Source of the DNA: Gemmatimonadota bacterium
GTDB lineage: Bacteria > Gemmatimonadota > Gemmatimonadetes > Longimicrobiales > Gaopeijiaceae
Assembly (NCBI GenBank): GCA_022827345.1
Contig: JAJDTB010000075.1
Location: forward strand, 1-64,000
DNA: 64,000 bases
Reading direction: 5' to 3'
Shown here: one piece after another, positions 8,890-17,304 of the stretch
Layout of the letters: each line of letters starts with the position of its first letter
Numbering within the stretch: position 1 is the first letter of the stretch
Position numbers and translations under genes: made by a program
The notes under the pieces: model-generated
What the model saw: the letters and a program-made list of their open reading frames with translations, nothing else
The model's database searches: none
What the model was told of the DNA's origin: nothing

Positions 8890-9819
8890 TCACTTCGGAA
8901 GTAGACTGCGCAGCACGAACCCGACATTCGCCGGGCGTTCGGCCAGGCGGCGGACATACCAGGGGAACCAGTGCTCCCCGTAACTGATGAGCACCCGGAC
9001 GCCCTTGCCCGCCCCCGCGAGACGCCTCTGTTCCTGTTCGGCGATCCCGTAGAGCATCTGGTACTCGCAGGCGTCGCCTCCCACGCCGTTCGCCTCCGCC
9101 CAGGACTCGATTCGCCGGATCAGCCGGGCATCGTGGGTCGCCAATCCTACGCGAACCCCCGCCTCGCGGGCGTCGGGGGCGAGCATGCGAATCGCCTGAT
9201 CGAAGAACGCCTGATCGACGTCCGCCTTCACCGGCAGCGCGACCTCGGGAGATTCGGCGTAGGCGCCCTTCACCAGCCGCACGGCCGGCCCCAGAGGAAT
9301 GAGGGATTCGAGGTCGTCCGGCGTGCGATGCAGGTAGGACTGGAGACAGATCCCGAACTTTGGGTGATCGGCGCGAATGGAACGGTACAGATCGAGCGTC
9401 GGATCCACGTAGCGGCTGTACTCCATGTCCAGCCAGACCCAGTTGCCCCACGCCTCGGCGGCCGCGGTCACGCGCCGCAGATTCTCCTCCGCAACGTCGA
9501 TGCCCAGATCGAGTCCCAGGTGCGTCGGCTTGAGCGACAGCTCCACATCCAGCCCCGCGGCGGCGATCGCCTCGGCGGTGTGGATGTAGTGGTTCGTCAC
9601 CGAACGAGCTTCGGCCTCGTCGGCCACGTTTTCGCCCAGAAAGGTGATGAGCGCCGGGATCCGGTGCTGCTCGACCATCGACCGCGCGGCCCCGAGGGCA
9701 TCGTCCAGCGTCTCGCCGGGCATGAAGCGGCGCACCGCCCGCCGCACGAAGCCGTACCTCGGCAACGTGTTCTTGCACCAGCCGTTTTCGGACATCCACA
9801 GGAGTGCTGACCGTATCAT
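8890..9819 (-). CDS. Proline dehydrogenase (monofunctional)
   Basis: 309 residues, the size of a stand-alone PRODH rather than bifunctional PutA. It shows RLVKGAYAES (flavin/substrate Lys-Gly block), VRVGLATHDARLI, CEYQMLYGI and the C-terminal YGEHWFPWYVRRLAERPANVGFVLR, which carries the Tyr and paired Arg residues that bind proline. It oxidises L-proline to pyrroline-5-carboxylate, passing electrons through FAD to the quinone pool at the membrane. The P5C dehydrogenase partner is not in the window. It is 25 bases downstream of the acyltransferase gene, at the tail of the long minus-strand block. Confidence 0.95.
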   Translation of the reverse strand: MIRSALLWMSENGWCKNTLPRYGFVRRAVRRFMPGETLDDALGAARSMVEQHRIPALITFLGENVADEAEARSVTNHYIHTAEAIAAAGLDVELSLKPTHLGLDLGIDVAEENLRRVTAAAEAWGNWVWLDMEYSRYVDPTLDLYRSIRADHPKFGICLQSYLHRTPDDLESLIPLGPAVRLVKGAYAESPEVALPVKADVDQAFFDQAIRMLAPDAREAGVRVGLATHDARLIRRIESWAEANGVGGDACEYQMLYGIAEQEQRRLAGAGKGVRVLISYGEHWFPWYVRRLAERPANVGFVLRSLLPK

Positions 9820-9844
9820 GGCCCGGAAACTGGTCTCTGGAGGC

Positions 9845-10474
9845 TCAATCCGCCAGTGTCTCGTCGCGCAAACTCAGCAGAGCGCTGGAGATGCGTTCCG
9901 AAGTCCCGTCGAGCGCCGCTTCGCGGGCCGCCCGCGTATCGTGGACGCCGAAGTGGAGGGGCTCGCCGTAGCGGACGAAAACCCGCGACCGCCAGCGCCG
10001 GCGGCTCCAGCGGGGCCAGGCCCTGTAGGTACCGGAAACCGAGCACGGGACAACAGGTGCGCCCGCCCCGAGGATCAGCCGAATGGAGCCTCGGCGAAAC
10101 GGCTGCAGCGCACCGTCCCAGCTGCGCTCGCCCTCGAGGTAGATCCCGACGCCGTCACCTCGCCGGAGCATCCGCAGCGCCGTGCGGACCGACTGCGGAT
10201 CGACCCGATAACGCCGGGCGGGAATCGCCCCCACGCGCGGGAGAAACCACCGAAACACCGCGCTGGAGGAGAACTGCGTGCTCTTGGTGAAGAAGTGGAC
10301 CGCCCGCGGGCAGAATCCCTGCACCAGCACCGGATCGAGGATGCTCTCGTGGTTGGCCACGAGAAAGAACGGGCCCGTGCGGGGGATGTTCGACCTCCCG
10401 GACACCGCCGGCCGCGCCAGCACCCGCGTGAGCAACCTCGCGATGACGCGGAAGAAGGGATACCAGGCGCTCAC
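9845..10474 (-). CDS. Lysophospholipid acyltransferase (PlsC-like)
   Basis: 209 residues from GTG at 10474, chosen because it forms a GTGA overlap with the upstream stop; longer starts would run into the upstream gene. The acyltransferase motif I, VANHESILDP (H-x4-D), is clear. Then come IYLEGERSWDG, in place of the usual FPEGTRS, with the conserved Glu and Arg, and PVVPCSVSGTYRAWPR as motif IV. It transfers an acyl group to a lysophospholipid, most often 1-acyl-glycerol-3-phosphate, at the inner membrane. Its position in a glycan and LPS block also allows a role in lipid A-like or glycolipid acylation. Confidence 0.88.
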   Translation of the reverse strand: MSAWYPFFRVIARLLTRVLARPAVSGRSNIPRTGPFFLVANHESILDPVLVQGFCPRAVHFFTKSTQFSSSAVFRWFLPRVGAIPARRYRVDPQSVRTALRMLRRGDGVGIYLEGERSWDGALQPFRRGSIRLILGAGAPVVPCSVSGTYRAWPRWSRRRWRSRVFVRYGEPLHFGVHDTRAAREAALDGTSERISSALLSLRDETLAD

Positions 10475-11088
10475 GGTCGAGCGACGATCCGCGGCTGGTA
10501 CTCGATCACCCTGCCCCGTCCGGCGCGCTTCCACGCGTCGGCGATCAGGCGCCGCATGAGCGTCTCCCACCGCCGCGGCGAATCAGCGATGAAACGGAGC
10601 TGCACCAGCCGCTCGCCGGGGAGCGACAGCTGCAAGGACGAGGAAGACGCCTGCACGGCGCCGATGTCCAGGTGCCGCCAGCGTCCCGCACCGGTTCGCC
10701 CGCCGTCCACGGACACCGTGTCGCGATCCACGGTGATCGCCCCTTCCCCGGCCGGACCCATCGACTCGGAGAAGCCCCGCAGGACGCCGCCGTGCCACAC
10801 CGCATCCTCGGCGATCCGCCACGACACCATCGCCCGCGCGGTGTATTCGATAGTCCCGTCCGGCGCCGTCGCCCGGGTCATCGGTCCGCCGTGCGCGTCG
10901 ATTCTGCGACACAGCTCCCGCGCGCCGATCCGGGTCGCCCTTGCGTCCCCCGAAGCGGTCATCCACAGCCGTCCCCGCCGGCGCTCGATCAGGACCCCGC
11001 ACGACCCGCATCGCGCTTGATCCCGCTCCCCCTCCATCGGATCGTGACCGCATTCGGGGCAGCGGTAGCAAAGGTCGACGAGCGCCAC
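10471..11088 (-). CDS. Zinc-ribbon-containing protein of unknown function
   Basis: 205 residues. The N-terminus YRCPECGHDPMEGERDQARCGSCG has two Cys pairs of a rubredoxin-type zinc ribbon. The rest is predicted beta-rich (TIEYTARAMVSWRIAEDAVWHGGVLRGFSE, QASSSSLQLSLPGERLVQLRF) and ends with a basic helix. I do not recognise the C-terminal domain; its strand pattern with paired W and FS resembles lipid-binding or PH-like folds, but this is a guess. It lies between, and is coupled to, a polyprenol-phosphate mannosyltransferase gene (4-base gap) and an acyltransferase gene (GTGA overlap), so a membrane-lipid role is possible. Confidence 0.6.
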   Translation of the reverse strand: MALVDLCYRCPECGHDPMEGERDQARCGSCGVLIERRRGRLWMTASGDARATRIGARELCRRIDAHGGPMTRATAPDGTIEYTARAMVSWRIAEDAVWHGGVLRGFSESMGPAGEGAITVDRDTVSVDGGRTGAGRWRHLDIGAVQASSSSLQLSLPGERLVQLRFIADSPRRWETLMRRLIADAWKRAGRGRVIEYQPRIVARP

Positions 11089-11092
11089 TGTG

Positions 11093-11821
11093 TCACAGCT
11101 TCCCCAGCAGATCGAGGATGCGCAGCGCCCACACCCGCCACACGGCTTCGCGGATGATCCGGCCGGACATCTTCGATTCGCCGCTGTCCCGTTCGGTGAA
11201 GACGATCGGGACTTCCCGGAGGGTGTAGCCGGCCCGGCGGGCGCGCAGCTTGAGCTCGATCTGGAAGCTGTAGCCGTTCGACTGGATCCGCTCGAGCCCG
11301 ACGGACTCGATCACCTCCCGCCGGAAGGCGTTGAAGCCTCCGGTCATGTCGTTGATGGAAATCCCTGTAATGGCGCGCGCGTACCACGAGCCGAAGAGGC
11401 TGATCATCAGCCGCCGCAGGGGCCAGTTCACCACCGTGATGCGTCCGCCGACGTAGCGGGATCCCACCGCGACATCCACCTCCTCGAGGGCCTCGATGAG
11501 CGCCGGAAGCCGGTCGGCCGGATGCGACAGATCGGCGTCCATCTCGACCAGCGCATCGAAACCATGCTCCAGTCCCCATGCGAATCCGGCCACGTACGCG
11601 GCGCCAAGGCCCATCTTGCCCGCCCGGTGCAGCACGTTCACGCGCTCGCTTGCACCCGCGAGTTCATCGGCCAGCTGACCGGTGCCGTCGGGTGAGTTGT
11701 CGTCGACCACGAGGATGTGGAAGGCCTCTCCCTGCGCCAGTATGAGCGGGACGACGCGCGGCAGGTTGTCGCGCTCGTTGTAGGTGGGCACGATGACGAG
11801 GACGCGTTTCATGCGGGTCAT
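11093..11821 (-). CDS. Polyprenol-phosphate mannosyltransferase-like GT2 (DPM1 type)
   Basis: 242 residues from ATG at 11821, which overlaps the upstream stop as ATGA. GT2 fold: VLVIVPTYNERDNLPRVV, VVDDNSPDGTGQ (first Asp motif), EMDADLSHPADRLP (DxD-like), and the DPM-type ending SGESKMSGRIIREAVWRVWALR. There is no C-terminal membrane domain, as in the soluble DPM1/Ppm1 class. It would transfer a hexose from a nucleotide sugar to a polyprenyl phosphate. The coupled upstream genes encode multi-pass membrane proteins, so the lipid-linked sugar may feed membrane glycosyl transfer. Confidence 0.9.
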   Translation of the reverse strand: MTRMKRVLVIVPTYNERDNLPRVVPLILAQGEAFHILVVDDNSPDGTGQLADELAGASERVNVLHRAGKMGLGAAYVAGFAWGLEHGFDALVEMDADLSHPADRLPALIEALEEVDVAVGSRYVGGRITVVNWPLRRLMISLFGSWYARAITGISINDMTGGFNAFRREVIESVGLERIQSNGYSFQIELKLRARRAGYTLREVPIVFTERDSGESKMSGRIIREAVWRVWALRILDLLGKL

Positions 11822-12840
11822 GCCGTGCCTCCGGTGGCCGGCTCGGCGCCTTCGGTGTCGCCGGGATGGGGCGCGGCGCGGGCGGGTTTGCGCAGCGCGA
11901 ACGCCCCGGCCGAGGCCGCCACCAGCTCGGCAGCGGTGATCCACACCCGCTGCAGAGCGGCGAGGATCAGGCTCGCTTCGGCTCCCAGCACCGGGGTGAG
12001 CAGGCCCAGCAACGATGATTCGCGGATGCCGAGCCCCGCCGGCGCGAAGACGGCGAGATAGCCGGCGAAGTAGGCGGCAGCAAAGGCCGTGATCCCGATC
12101 CCGAAGCCGAACTCCATTCCCAGACCCCGCCCCAGGCATACGAAAGCGGCGCCGAAGACCAGCCAGTTGACGATGTAACCGGGCAGGAGCAGCAGCAGGG
12201 CGCGGCCGCTCGGGTCCGGGAGGTTCCGGTCATGGCCGCTTCGCCGGAGCACCCAGCGCACCAGGGCCCCCGCTCCCCCGAAGTAGAGGAATCCCCCCAA
12301 CGCGGCCACCATCCCCACGCCGACCCCCACCTGCCACGCCTCCGAGAGGCCGGCCGACCACACGGCGACCCACCCCCCCACCGCCGCCGCCGCGAGCAGG
12401 TTGACCATCTGGGCCGTCACCGCCGCCGCCGTCGCGCGCACCCCCGAGATCCCCCGGCGGCGCGCCATCACGGCCACCCCGGCAAGGGCCAGGATCTTGC
12501 CCGGCACGTACCTGCCCAGGTTCGCGATCAGCAGCACGGCGGCGCCCTCGACCACCCCCACCCTGCGCTCGCCGAACTCCACCAGGTTGCGGGACCACAG
12601 CGCGGCCGTGACCGCAAACGTCACGAAGACGAGCGCCACGGAAAGAGCCAGGTACGGCACGTTCGGCCGCACCAGCCGCCAGTCCACCGTCCCCACCTCC
12701 GACAGCCGGACCCCCGCCCCGCGCAGGATCAGCCAGGTCACGCCGACCGTCAGGATCAGCTTGACGGGCGTCACCCACCAGCGCTTGCGGCCGGCCGCGG
12801 ACGGCTGCCCGCTCCCCGCCGGAGATTCGCGACCGGTCAT
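11818..12840 (-). CDS. LPG-synthase transmembrane-family (UPF0104/AglD-like) protein
   Basis: 340 residues from ATG at 12840 (ATGA overlap with the YfhO-like stop). About eight hydrophobic segments are visible. Family signatures are the N-terminal LKLILTVGVTWLIL-like first helix, LIANLGRYVPGKIL (the NLGRYVPGK block) and VFAPAGLGIRESSL (the G-P-G-G-x-G-x-R-E-like block). This is the integral-membrane domain of the lysylphosphatidylglycerol-synthase superfamily without the aminoacyl-transfer domain. Such proteins often act as flippases or in lipid-linked sugar chemistry, consistent with the coupled DPM-type gene downstream. Confidence 0.88.
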   Translation of the reverse strand: MTGRESPAGSGQPSAAGRKRWWVTPVKLILTVGVTWLILRGAGVRLSEVGTVDWRLVRPNVPYLALSVALVFVTFAVTAALWSRNLVEFGERRVGVVEGAAVLLIANLGRYVPGKILALAGVAVMARRRGISGVRATAAAVTAQMVNLLAAAAVGGWVAVWSAGLSEAWQVGVGVGMVAALGGFLYFGGAGALVRWVLRRSGHDRNLPDPSGRALLLLLPGYIVNWLVFGAAFVCLGRGLGMEFGFGIGITAFAAAYFAGYLAVFAPAGLGIRESSLLGLLTPVLGAEASLILAALQRVWITAAELVAASAGAFALRKPARAAPHPGDTEGAEPATGGTA

Positions 12841-15275
12841 CCGGCCCCTCGTCCGCGGCCAAGCCACCCAGGCATACCCGGCACAAACGACAACCCGAAG
12901 AGCAGAACCGTGATCACCGAGGCGGCGATGCTGAGCCGCAGCGCGCTGCGCACCGTCGGGGCCGTATAGCGCAGCGTCACCGCGTGGTCTCCGGCCGACG
13001 GGATCTCCACCGCCTGCAGCGTGAGATTGGCCCGGCGCACCTCGGCGGGCTCACCGTCCACCTCCGCCACCCACCCCGGGAACCAGTTCTCCGACACGAC
13101 CAGCAGCGCGGGACCGGCCGTCGTCACCCGCAGGCGGCGCTCGTCGGGCTCGTTGAGGTCCCAGACGACCTGGCCGCCCCCCCCTCCCGGCAGCGCCAAC
13201 GACGGCGGCTCCGCCAGGATCGCCTCGCGCGCCGGGTCGAATCCCGGCGACAGGATCCGTGCGAGCGCGGCTTCGTCGTCCGCGAGGACGGTGGCGGCGG
13301 GCACCACCCAGGCCTTGTCCAGGCCGGGCGGATAGGCATACACCGTCATCACGCCCCTCGGGGTTCGCGCCGAACTCAGCGCCTGGGCGCCCTGGAACGG
13401 CGGCCGTCCGGCTGCCTCTTCGGGCCACACCAGGTACTTCACGTTCATCATCCGCAACACGTTCTGGTGCCGGGTGTTGGCGCCCTGGCGCACGCTGGCT
13501 TCGAGGCCGAGAAGCTGGCGGTAGCGGGCGAGGTCGTTGGGATGATGTCCGGTCAGGATGTCCAGGCCATGCATGCCGTATTCCACGGCCTGGTCGTCGC
13601 CCCGCAGGTCGGCGACCCGGAAGGGCGGCTCGGCGTCGCGCCGCTGCTGGAGGTATCGCGTGTTGGCATTCGGCGCGGCCCAGGCGTGGAAATCGAATGT
13701 GCGGATGAAGGCCCGATCCACCCGCCCGAGGTCGACGGCGACCAGGAGGGCCAGAAGGGCCAGGCCCGCCGTCAGGGGCATCTTCCCTTCCCTCACCGCC
13801 CACACCGCCGCGACGCAGAGCGCCGCCATCAGCAGGGCGATGAAGAATCCTCGCGTGATGAAGGGCGTCGCAGCCGCCAGCGCGGCAAGGCCCCGGTCGC
13901 CGATGTCGCCGTACACCATCGTCGTCCAGACGCTGCCCAGCACGCCGCTGCCCTGAAGCAGGAGGCCGAGCAGGAGCAGGCCGACGAAGGCGACGAGCGC
14001 GCGGCCCCGCCGGCCGCGGAAGAAACATCCCGGCGCCGGGCCCTCGCGGACCAGGTCGTCCACGCCGAGCGCGAGCAGGGTCGTCACCCCGAAGCTGATG
14101 AGGAAGGCGCTGATCGACGGGACCCGGAAGATGGAAATCCCCGGCACGATCTCGTAGAAGATCCGCCACAACGGCGTGTGCGTGCCAAGGGCGAAAAGGA
14201 GCCAGGTCGCGCTCAGCACCGCCAGGAACCACCGCAATCCCCTTCTCCGCCGACCCAGAAAGCCGAACAGGGCGAGCACAAGCACGGTAACGCCCAGGTA
14301 CTCGTGGTTGAGCTTGAGCGCGTTGCGACCCCAGTAGGTTCCCCGGCCCCACTCCGCATCGGCCCCGCTGTTGCCCACGAACTCGGGCACCACCAGCGAC
14401 GCCACCTCTTCCGGATGGAACGACCACGAACTCGCGTACGCGATCCGCTCCGCTGGCGTCGCCTCGACGGTGGTGGCGATCCTGCGCGACGACTCCGTGA
14501 CGTACTGCGCTGCGGGGATCAACTGCACCGCGGCGATCCCCGCGCCCAATACCGAGCAACCGAGGAACACGGCGCCGGGGACGAGCGCGCGCCGCATCCC
14601 TCCGGCGGCCTCCGCCCTCCACAGACACACCGTGCGAAAGACCGCGTACGCCCCGACCGACATGAACAGGAAGTAGGAGGTCTGGAACTGCGTGGTCAGA
14701 CAGGTCACGGCCACGGCGCCCGCCAGCCCCGCCATGTTGCGGCCCGAGGGCGAGCGCAGCACCGACTCTGCGGCCCAGAAGACCAGGGGGGCCAGCGCTG
14801 CAACCATCAGCTTCCCGTCGTTGCCGGGCAGAACCAACGTCACGATGACGGGGGCCATCAGCCACGCGATGCCCCCGACCGTCGCGGCCGCCCGCCCCAT
14901 GCCCAGGCTCCGCACCCACCCGTACATGAAGAATCCGCCGCCCAGCACGTGCAGGACCAACTTCCACCCAAGCACCCGGTACGCATCGGCAATGAAGTAG
15001 AGGACGCTCGTCGGGTAGATGGAATCGCCGGCCGAAAGGGCCTCCAGGAACGGGATTCCGCCGAGGAGACGGGGACTCCACAGGGGGAAGTCGCCGGCGC
15101 CCAGCCGCTCGGCGAAGTACGCCCGCGCCATATACCCCAGCGAGAGCGAATCCTCTCCATGGAGCATCCGATCGGAGAAAACGAACTCGCCGAAGAGGAT
15201 CAACGTCAGCAGCACAAAGATGCCGCCTGGAAGCCACCAGCCGATGTGCCCGATACTGTTTCTGGAGTCGGTCAT
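12837..15275 (-). CDS. YfhO-family multi-pass membrane protein
   Basis: 812 residues. The N-terminal part has GEDSLSLGYMARAYFAERLGAGDFPLWSPRLLGGIPFLE, a GT-C-like first loop with acidic residues, then at least a dozen hydrophobic segments. The C-terminal 250 residues form a periplasmic domain (VAVDLGRVDRAFIRTFDF, MNVKYLVW, YAYPPGLDKAWVVP, YTAPTVRSALRLSIAASV). This is the YfhO architecture, proposed to move a sugar from a polyprenyl carrier onto envelope polymers. It is the first gene of a coupled set that continues with the LPG-TM and DPM-type genes. Donor and acceptor are unknown. Confidence 0.88.
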   Translation of the reverse strand: MTDSRNSIGHIGWWLPGGIFVLLTLILFGEFVFSDRMLHGEDSLSLGYMARAYFAERLGAGDFPLWSPRLLGGIPFLEALSAGDSIYPTSVLYFIADAYRVLGWKLVLHVLGGGFFMYGWVRSLGMGRAAATVGGIAWLMAPVIVTLVLPGNDGKLMVAALAPLVFWAAESVLRSPSGRNMAGLAGAVAVTCLTTQFQTSYFLFMSVGAYAVFRTVCLWRAEAAGGMRRALVPGAVFLGCSVLGAGIAAVQLIPAAQYVTESSRRIATTVEATPAERIAYASSWSFHPEEVASLVVPEFVGNSGADAEWGRGTYWGRNALKLNHEYLGVTVLVLALFGFLGRRRRGLRWFLAVLSATWLLFALGTHTPLWRIFYEIVPGISIFRVPSISAFLISFGVTTLLALGVDDLVREGPAPGCFFRGRRGRALVAFVGLLLLGLLLQGSGVLGSVWTTMVYGDIGDRGLAALAAATPFITRGFFIALLMAALCVAAVWAVREGKMPLTAGLALLALLVAVDLGRVDRAFIRTFDFHAWAAPNANTRYLQQRRDAEPPFRVADLRGDDQAVEYGMHGLDILTGHHPNDLARYRQLLGLEASVRQGANTRHQNVLRMMNVKYLVWPEEAAGRPPFQGAQALSSARTPRGVMTVYAYPPGLDKAWVVPAATVLADDEAALARILSPGFDPAREAILAEPPSLALPGGGGGQVVWDLNEPDERRLRVTTAGPALLVVSENWFPGWVAEVDGEPAEVRRANLTLQAVEIPSAGDHAVTLRYTAPTVRSALRLSIAASVITVLLFGLSFVPGMPGWLGRGRGAG

Positions 15276-15407
15276 CGGCGGGGCTTCCCTGGTGGCGATC
15301 CGGAGGACCCGCGGGAGAGGCTCGGCGCGTTCTCCCGAGGTCCGGCACTCAACGGTAAACCGCAGTTGCCGGGACCATCAAGAAACGCATTGGCCCGGGC
15401 ACCCATC

Positions 15408-16118
15408 TCACACCTCCCCCGGTTTCACCGCAAGCACCGCGATCCTGCGCCTCAACAGGGGCATCCAGCCAAGCATCAGCCGCTCGAGAACCCTCAGCGC
15501 GGGCAAGTGCGATTCGGCGTAGCGCGCCCGCTCGATCCGGAACCCCGCGCCGGTCAGGATCTCCCTCATCCTGGGCATCGACTTGTAATCGACATGGGTG
15601 ATGTCCCGCTTGAGGATGATGTCGTTGTTCTTGAGGACTTCGAGGATGTGGCTGCGGCACGGCGTCCACACCGCGAAGCGTCCCCCCGGCTTCAGCACCC
15701 GGAAGGCCTCGGCGGCCACCTCGCGGGAGTCGTCGGGATAGAGATGCTCGAAGAGATCGGCCGCCACGATCGCATCGAAGGAGGCCGCGCCGAGACCGGT
15801 CTCGCGCGCGTCGGCGACGCGGAAGTGCACGTTGGCGAAGCCGAAGGTCCTGAGGCGCCGGTCGCAGCTGGCGACCGCCCGCTCGGAGAAGTCGAGTCCG
15901 ATGACTTCGCGCACGATGGAGCCCAGCGCGAAACTGATCGATCCCCAGCCGCAACCCAGGTCGAGCACCCGGTCCGAGGGCTGCGGCGCCAGGAGTTCAA
16001 GCACCTTCCTGACCCGGTATCGCTGAAAGGGACTGTCGAAGTCGTGCAGATGGACTCCGCCCTCGAGGTCGAAATAGTTCGACTCGTCGTAGTAGGCTTT
16101 GCCGATCCGTTCGTCCAT
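15408..16118 (-). CDS. Class I SAM-dependent methyltransferase
   Basis: 236 residues from the ATG at 16118. The frame is open further upstream, but that extension is Cys/Arg-rich and unlike the fold. The protein begins MDERIGKAYYDESNYFDLEGG. Motif I is VLDLGCGWGSISFALG. The acidic residue after strand 2 is in VIGLDFSE, motif IV is AADLFEHLYPDD, and motif VI is VLKPGGRFAVWTPC. The C-terminal basic tail may lie on a membrane. Substrate not known; the position next to sugar-polymer genes suggests methylation of a lipid or glycan, such as a cap on O-antigen. It is separated from the next gene by 82 bases that contain tandem inverted repeats. Confidence 0.85.
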   Translation of the reverse strand: MDERIGKAYYDESNYFDLEGGVHLHDFDSPFQRYRVRKVLELLAPQPSDRVLDLGCGWGSISFALGSIVREVIGLDFSERAVASCDRRLRTFGFANVHFRVADARETGLGAASFDAIVAADLFEHLYPDDSREVAAEAFRVLKPGGRFAVWTPCRSHILEVLKNNDIILKRDITHVDYKSMPRMREILTGAGFRIERARYAESHLPALRVLERLMLGWMPLLRRRIAVLAVKPGEV

Positions 16119-16164
16119 CAAGCGCACCCTGCTCCGGTGTTGTCCGTCCGCGCGGGAAGACAAT

Positions 16165-16201
16165 GTAATGTTTGCATTACATAATGTAATGTTTGCTTTA
16201 C
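16165..16201. promoter_or_regulatory. Tandem 21-bp-spaced inverted repeats, operator-like
   Basis: Upstream of the methyltransferase start lie GTAATG-TTTG-CATTAC (16165-16180) and, exactly 21 bp on, GTAATG-TTTG-CTTTAC (16186-16201), the second with one mismatch. The pair forms an AT-rich island between the stop of the glycosyltransferase and the methyltransferase. Two symmetric sites two helical turns apart fit a dimeric regulator binding side by side. A short attenuator-like RNA structure is an alternative. No regulator gene is adjacent. Confidence 0.5.
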
Positions 16202-17304
16202 TATTGGCCCAACAGTGCCCCGTAGACCTCCTCATGCCGGTCCACAAGACGTTCGTTGCTCCACTGCCCCGCCACCATGGCCCGGCCGGTGGCGCCGCGT
16301 GCACTCAGATCCCGGTCCGCGAGCAGTTCCAGGACCTTCGCGGCCAGGGCGACGGGGTCCCCCGAGGGGAAGAGTCCTCCCACGGCTTCGTTCACGATCT
16401 CGGGCAATCCGCCGACAGCCGACGCCGCCACGGGCACCCCGCAGGCCATGCACTCCAGCGCCGCGACGGAGGTCGCCTCGACCAGCGACGGAAACACCGC
16501 CAGCTCGCCGGAGCAGATCAGTCCGGGCATCTCGGCGTGGGGCCGGGCACCGAGGAATTCGATCCGGCCGGCCACCCCGAGTTCCGCCGCGAGGGCTTCG
16601 AGCCTGCCGCGCTCGGGACCGTCGCCGATTACGACGGCGTCCACGTCCGCCCCCTCCGCGATCATCGGCATCGCCCGCACGAAGTACTCGACGCCATTCT
16701 TCGGGAAGAGCCGGCGCGGCACGATGAGCCGGCGCCTGCCATCCCGGGGCGGCAGCGAGCCTTCGACCGGCCTGAAGATTCCGGTGTCGACCCCGTTGAC
16801 GAGCACCTCCACTGAAATGGACGAACCCAGGCTCTCCCCGACATCGGCGATCTCTTTGCTGGCAGCAAAGTTGTGGTCGCTCAGTTCAACCAGCTTGCCA
16901 AGCGCGGGCGCCACCGCCCGATTGGCCGCCAGCCGCAGAAAGTGTGACGTGTGCAGCGTGCACACCAGCGGCGTGCTCGATCCCGCGAGGGCCAGGGCGC
17001 AGGGGAGGAGCGACGGAAACGCCTGCGCGTGCACGATGTCCGCCCCGGCCACGAGAGCCCGGGTCCGCCCCGTCGAACCGGCCGCGTGCGCAAACCAGCC
17101 CAGGGCGTTGCGCGCCGGCAGCGGTGTGCGGTAGACCCCGATTCCGTCCACCACCTCGTGCCTGGCCAGCCCCGGCTGGGAGAGCGAGGTCACCACGGCC
17201 ACTTCGTGCCCCCGGGCCGCCAGGCCGCGGCACAGGTAGTGGACATGGCTCTCGAGCCCTCCCACTTCGGGCGGAAAGTACACGCAGTGGACGACGATCT
17301 TCAT
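16201..17304 (-). CDS. Family 4 glycosyltransferase
   Basis: 367 residues, ATG at 17304 overlapping the epimerase stop as ATGA. N-terminal acceptor domain: VVHCVYFPPEVGGLESHVHYLCRGLAARGHEVAVVTS. C-terminal donor domain: RLFPKNGVEYFVRAMP, VVIGDGPERGRLEALA, then the GT4 signature E-x7-E in PSLVEATSVAALECMACGVPVAAS and GGLPEIVNEAVGG. Being GT-B and retaining, it most likely adds a sugar from a nucleotide donor to a growing glycan on the cytoplasmic face. Coupling to the UDP-GlcNAc 2-epimerase gene suggests a ManNAc-containing glycan, though the donor cannot be read from sequence. Confidence 0.93.
   Translation of the reverse strand: MKIVVHCVYFPPEVGGLESHVHYLCRGLAARGHEVAVVTSLSQPGLARHEVVDGIGVYRTPLPARNALGWFAHAAGSTGRTRALVAGADIVHAQAFPSLLPCALALAGSSTPLVCTLHTSHFLRLAANRAVAPALGKLVELSDHNFAASKEIADVGESLGSSISVEVLVNGVDTGIFRPVEGSLPPRDGRRRLIVPRRLFPKNGVEYFVRAMPMIAEGADVDAVVIGDGPERGRLEALAAELGVAGRIEFLGARPHAEMPGLICSGELAVFPSLVEATSVAALECMACGVPVAASAVGGLPEIVNEAVGGLFPSGDPVALAAKVLELLADRDLSARGATGRAMVAGQWSNERLVDRHEEVYGALLGQ

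Noticed and set aside
12984-16184. 1066-codon plus-strand open frame
   Set aside because: It is antisense to the YfhO-like and methyltransferase genes, both with clear family motifs; its own translation is Arg/Pro/His/Gln-rich with no recognisable domain.
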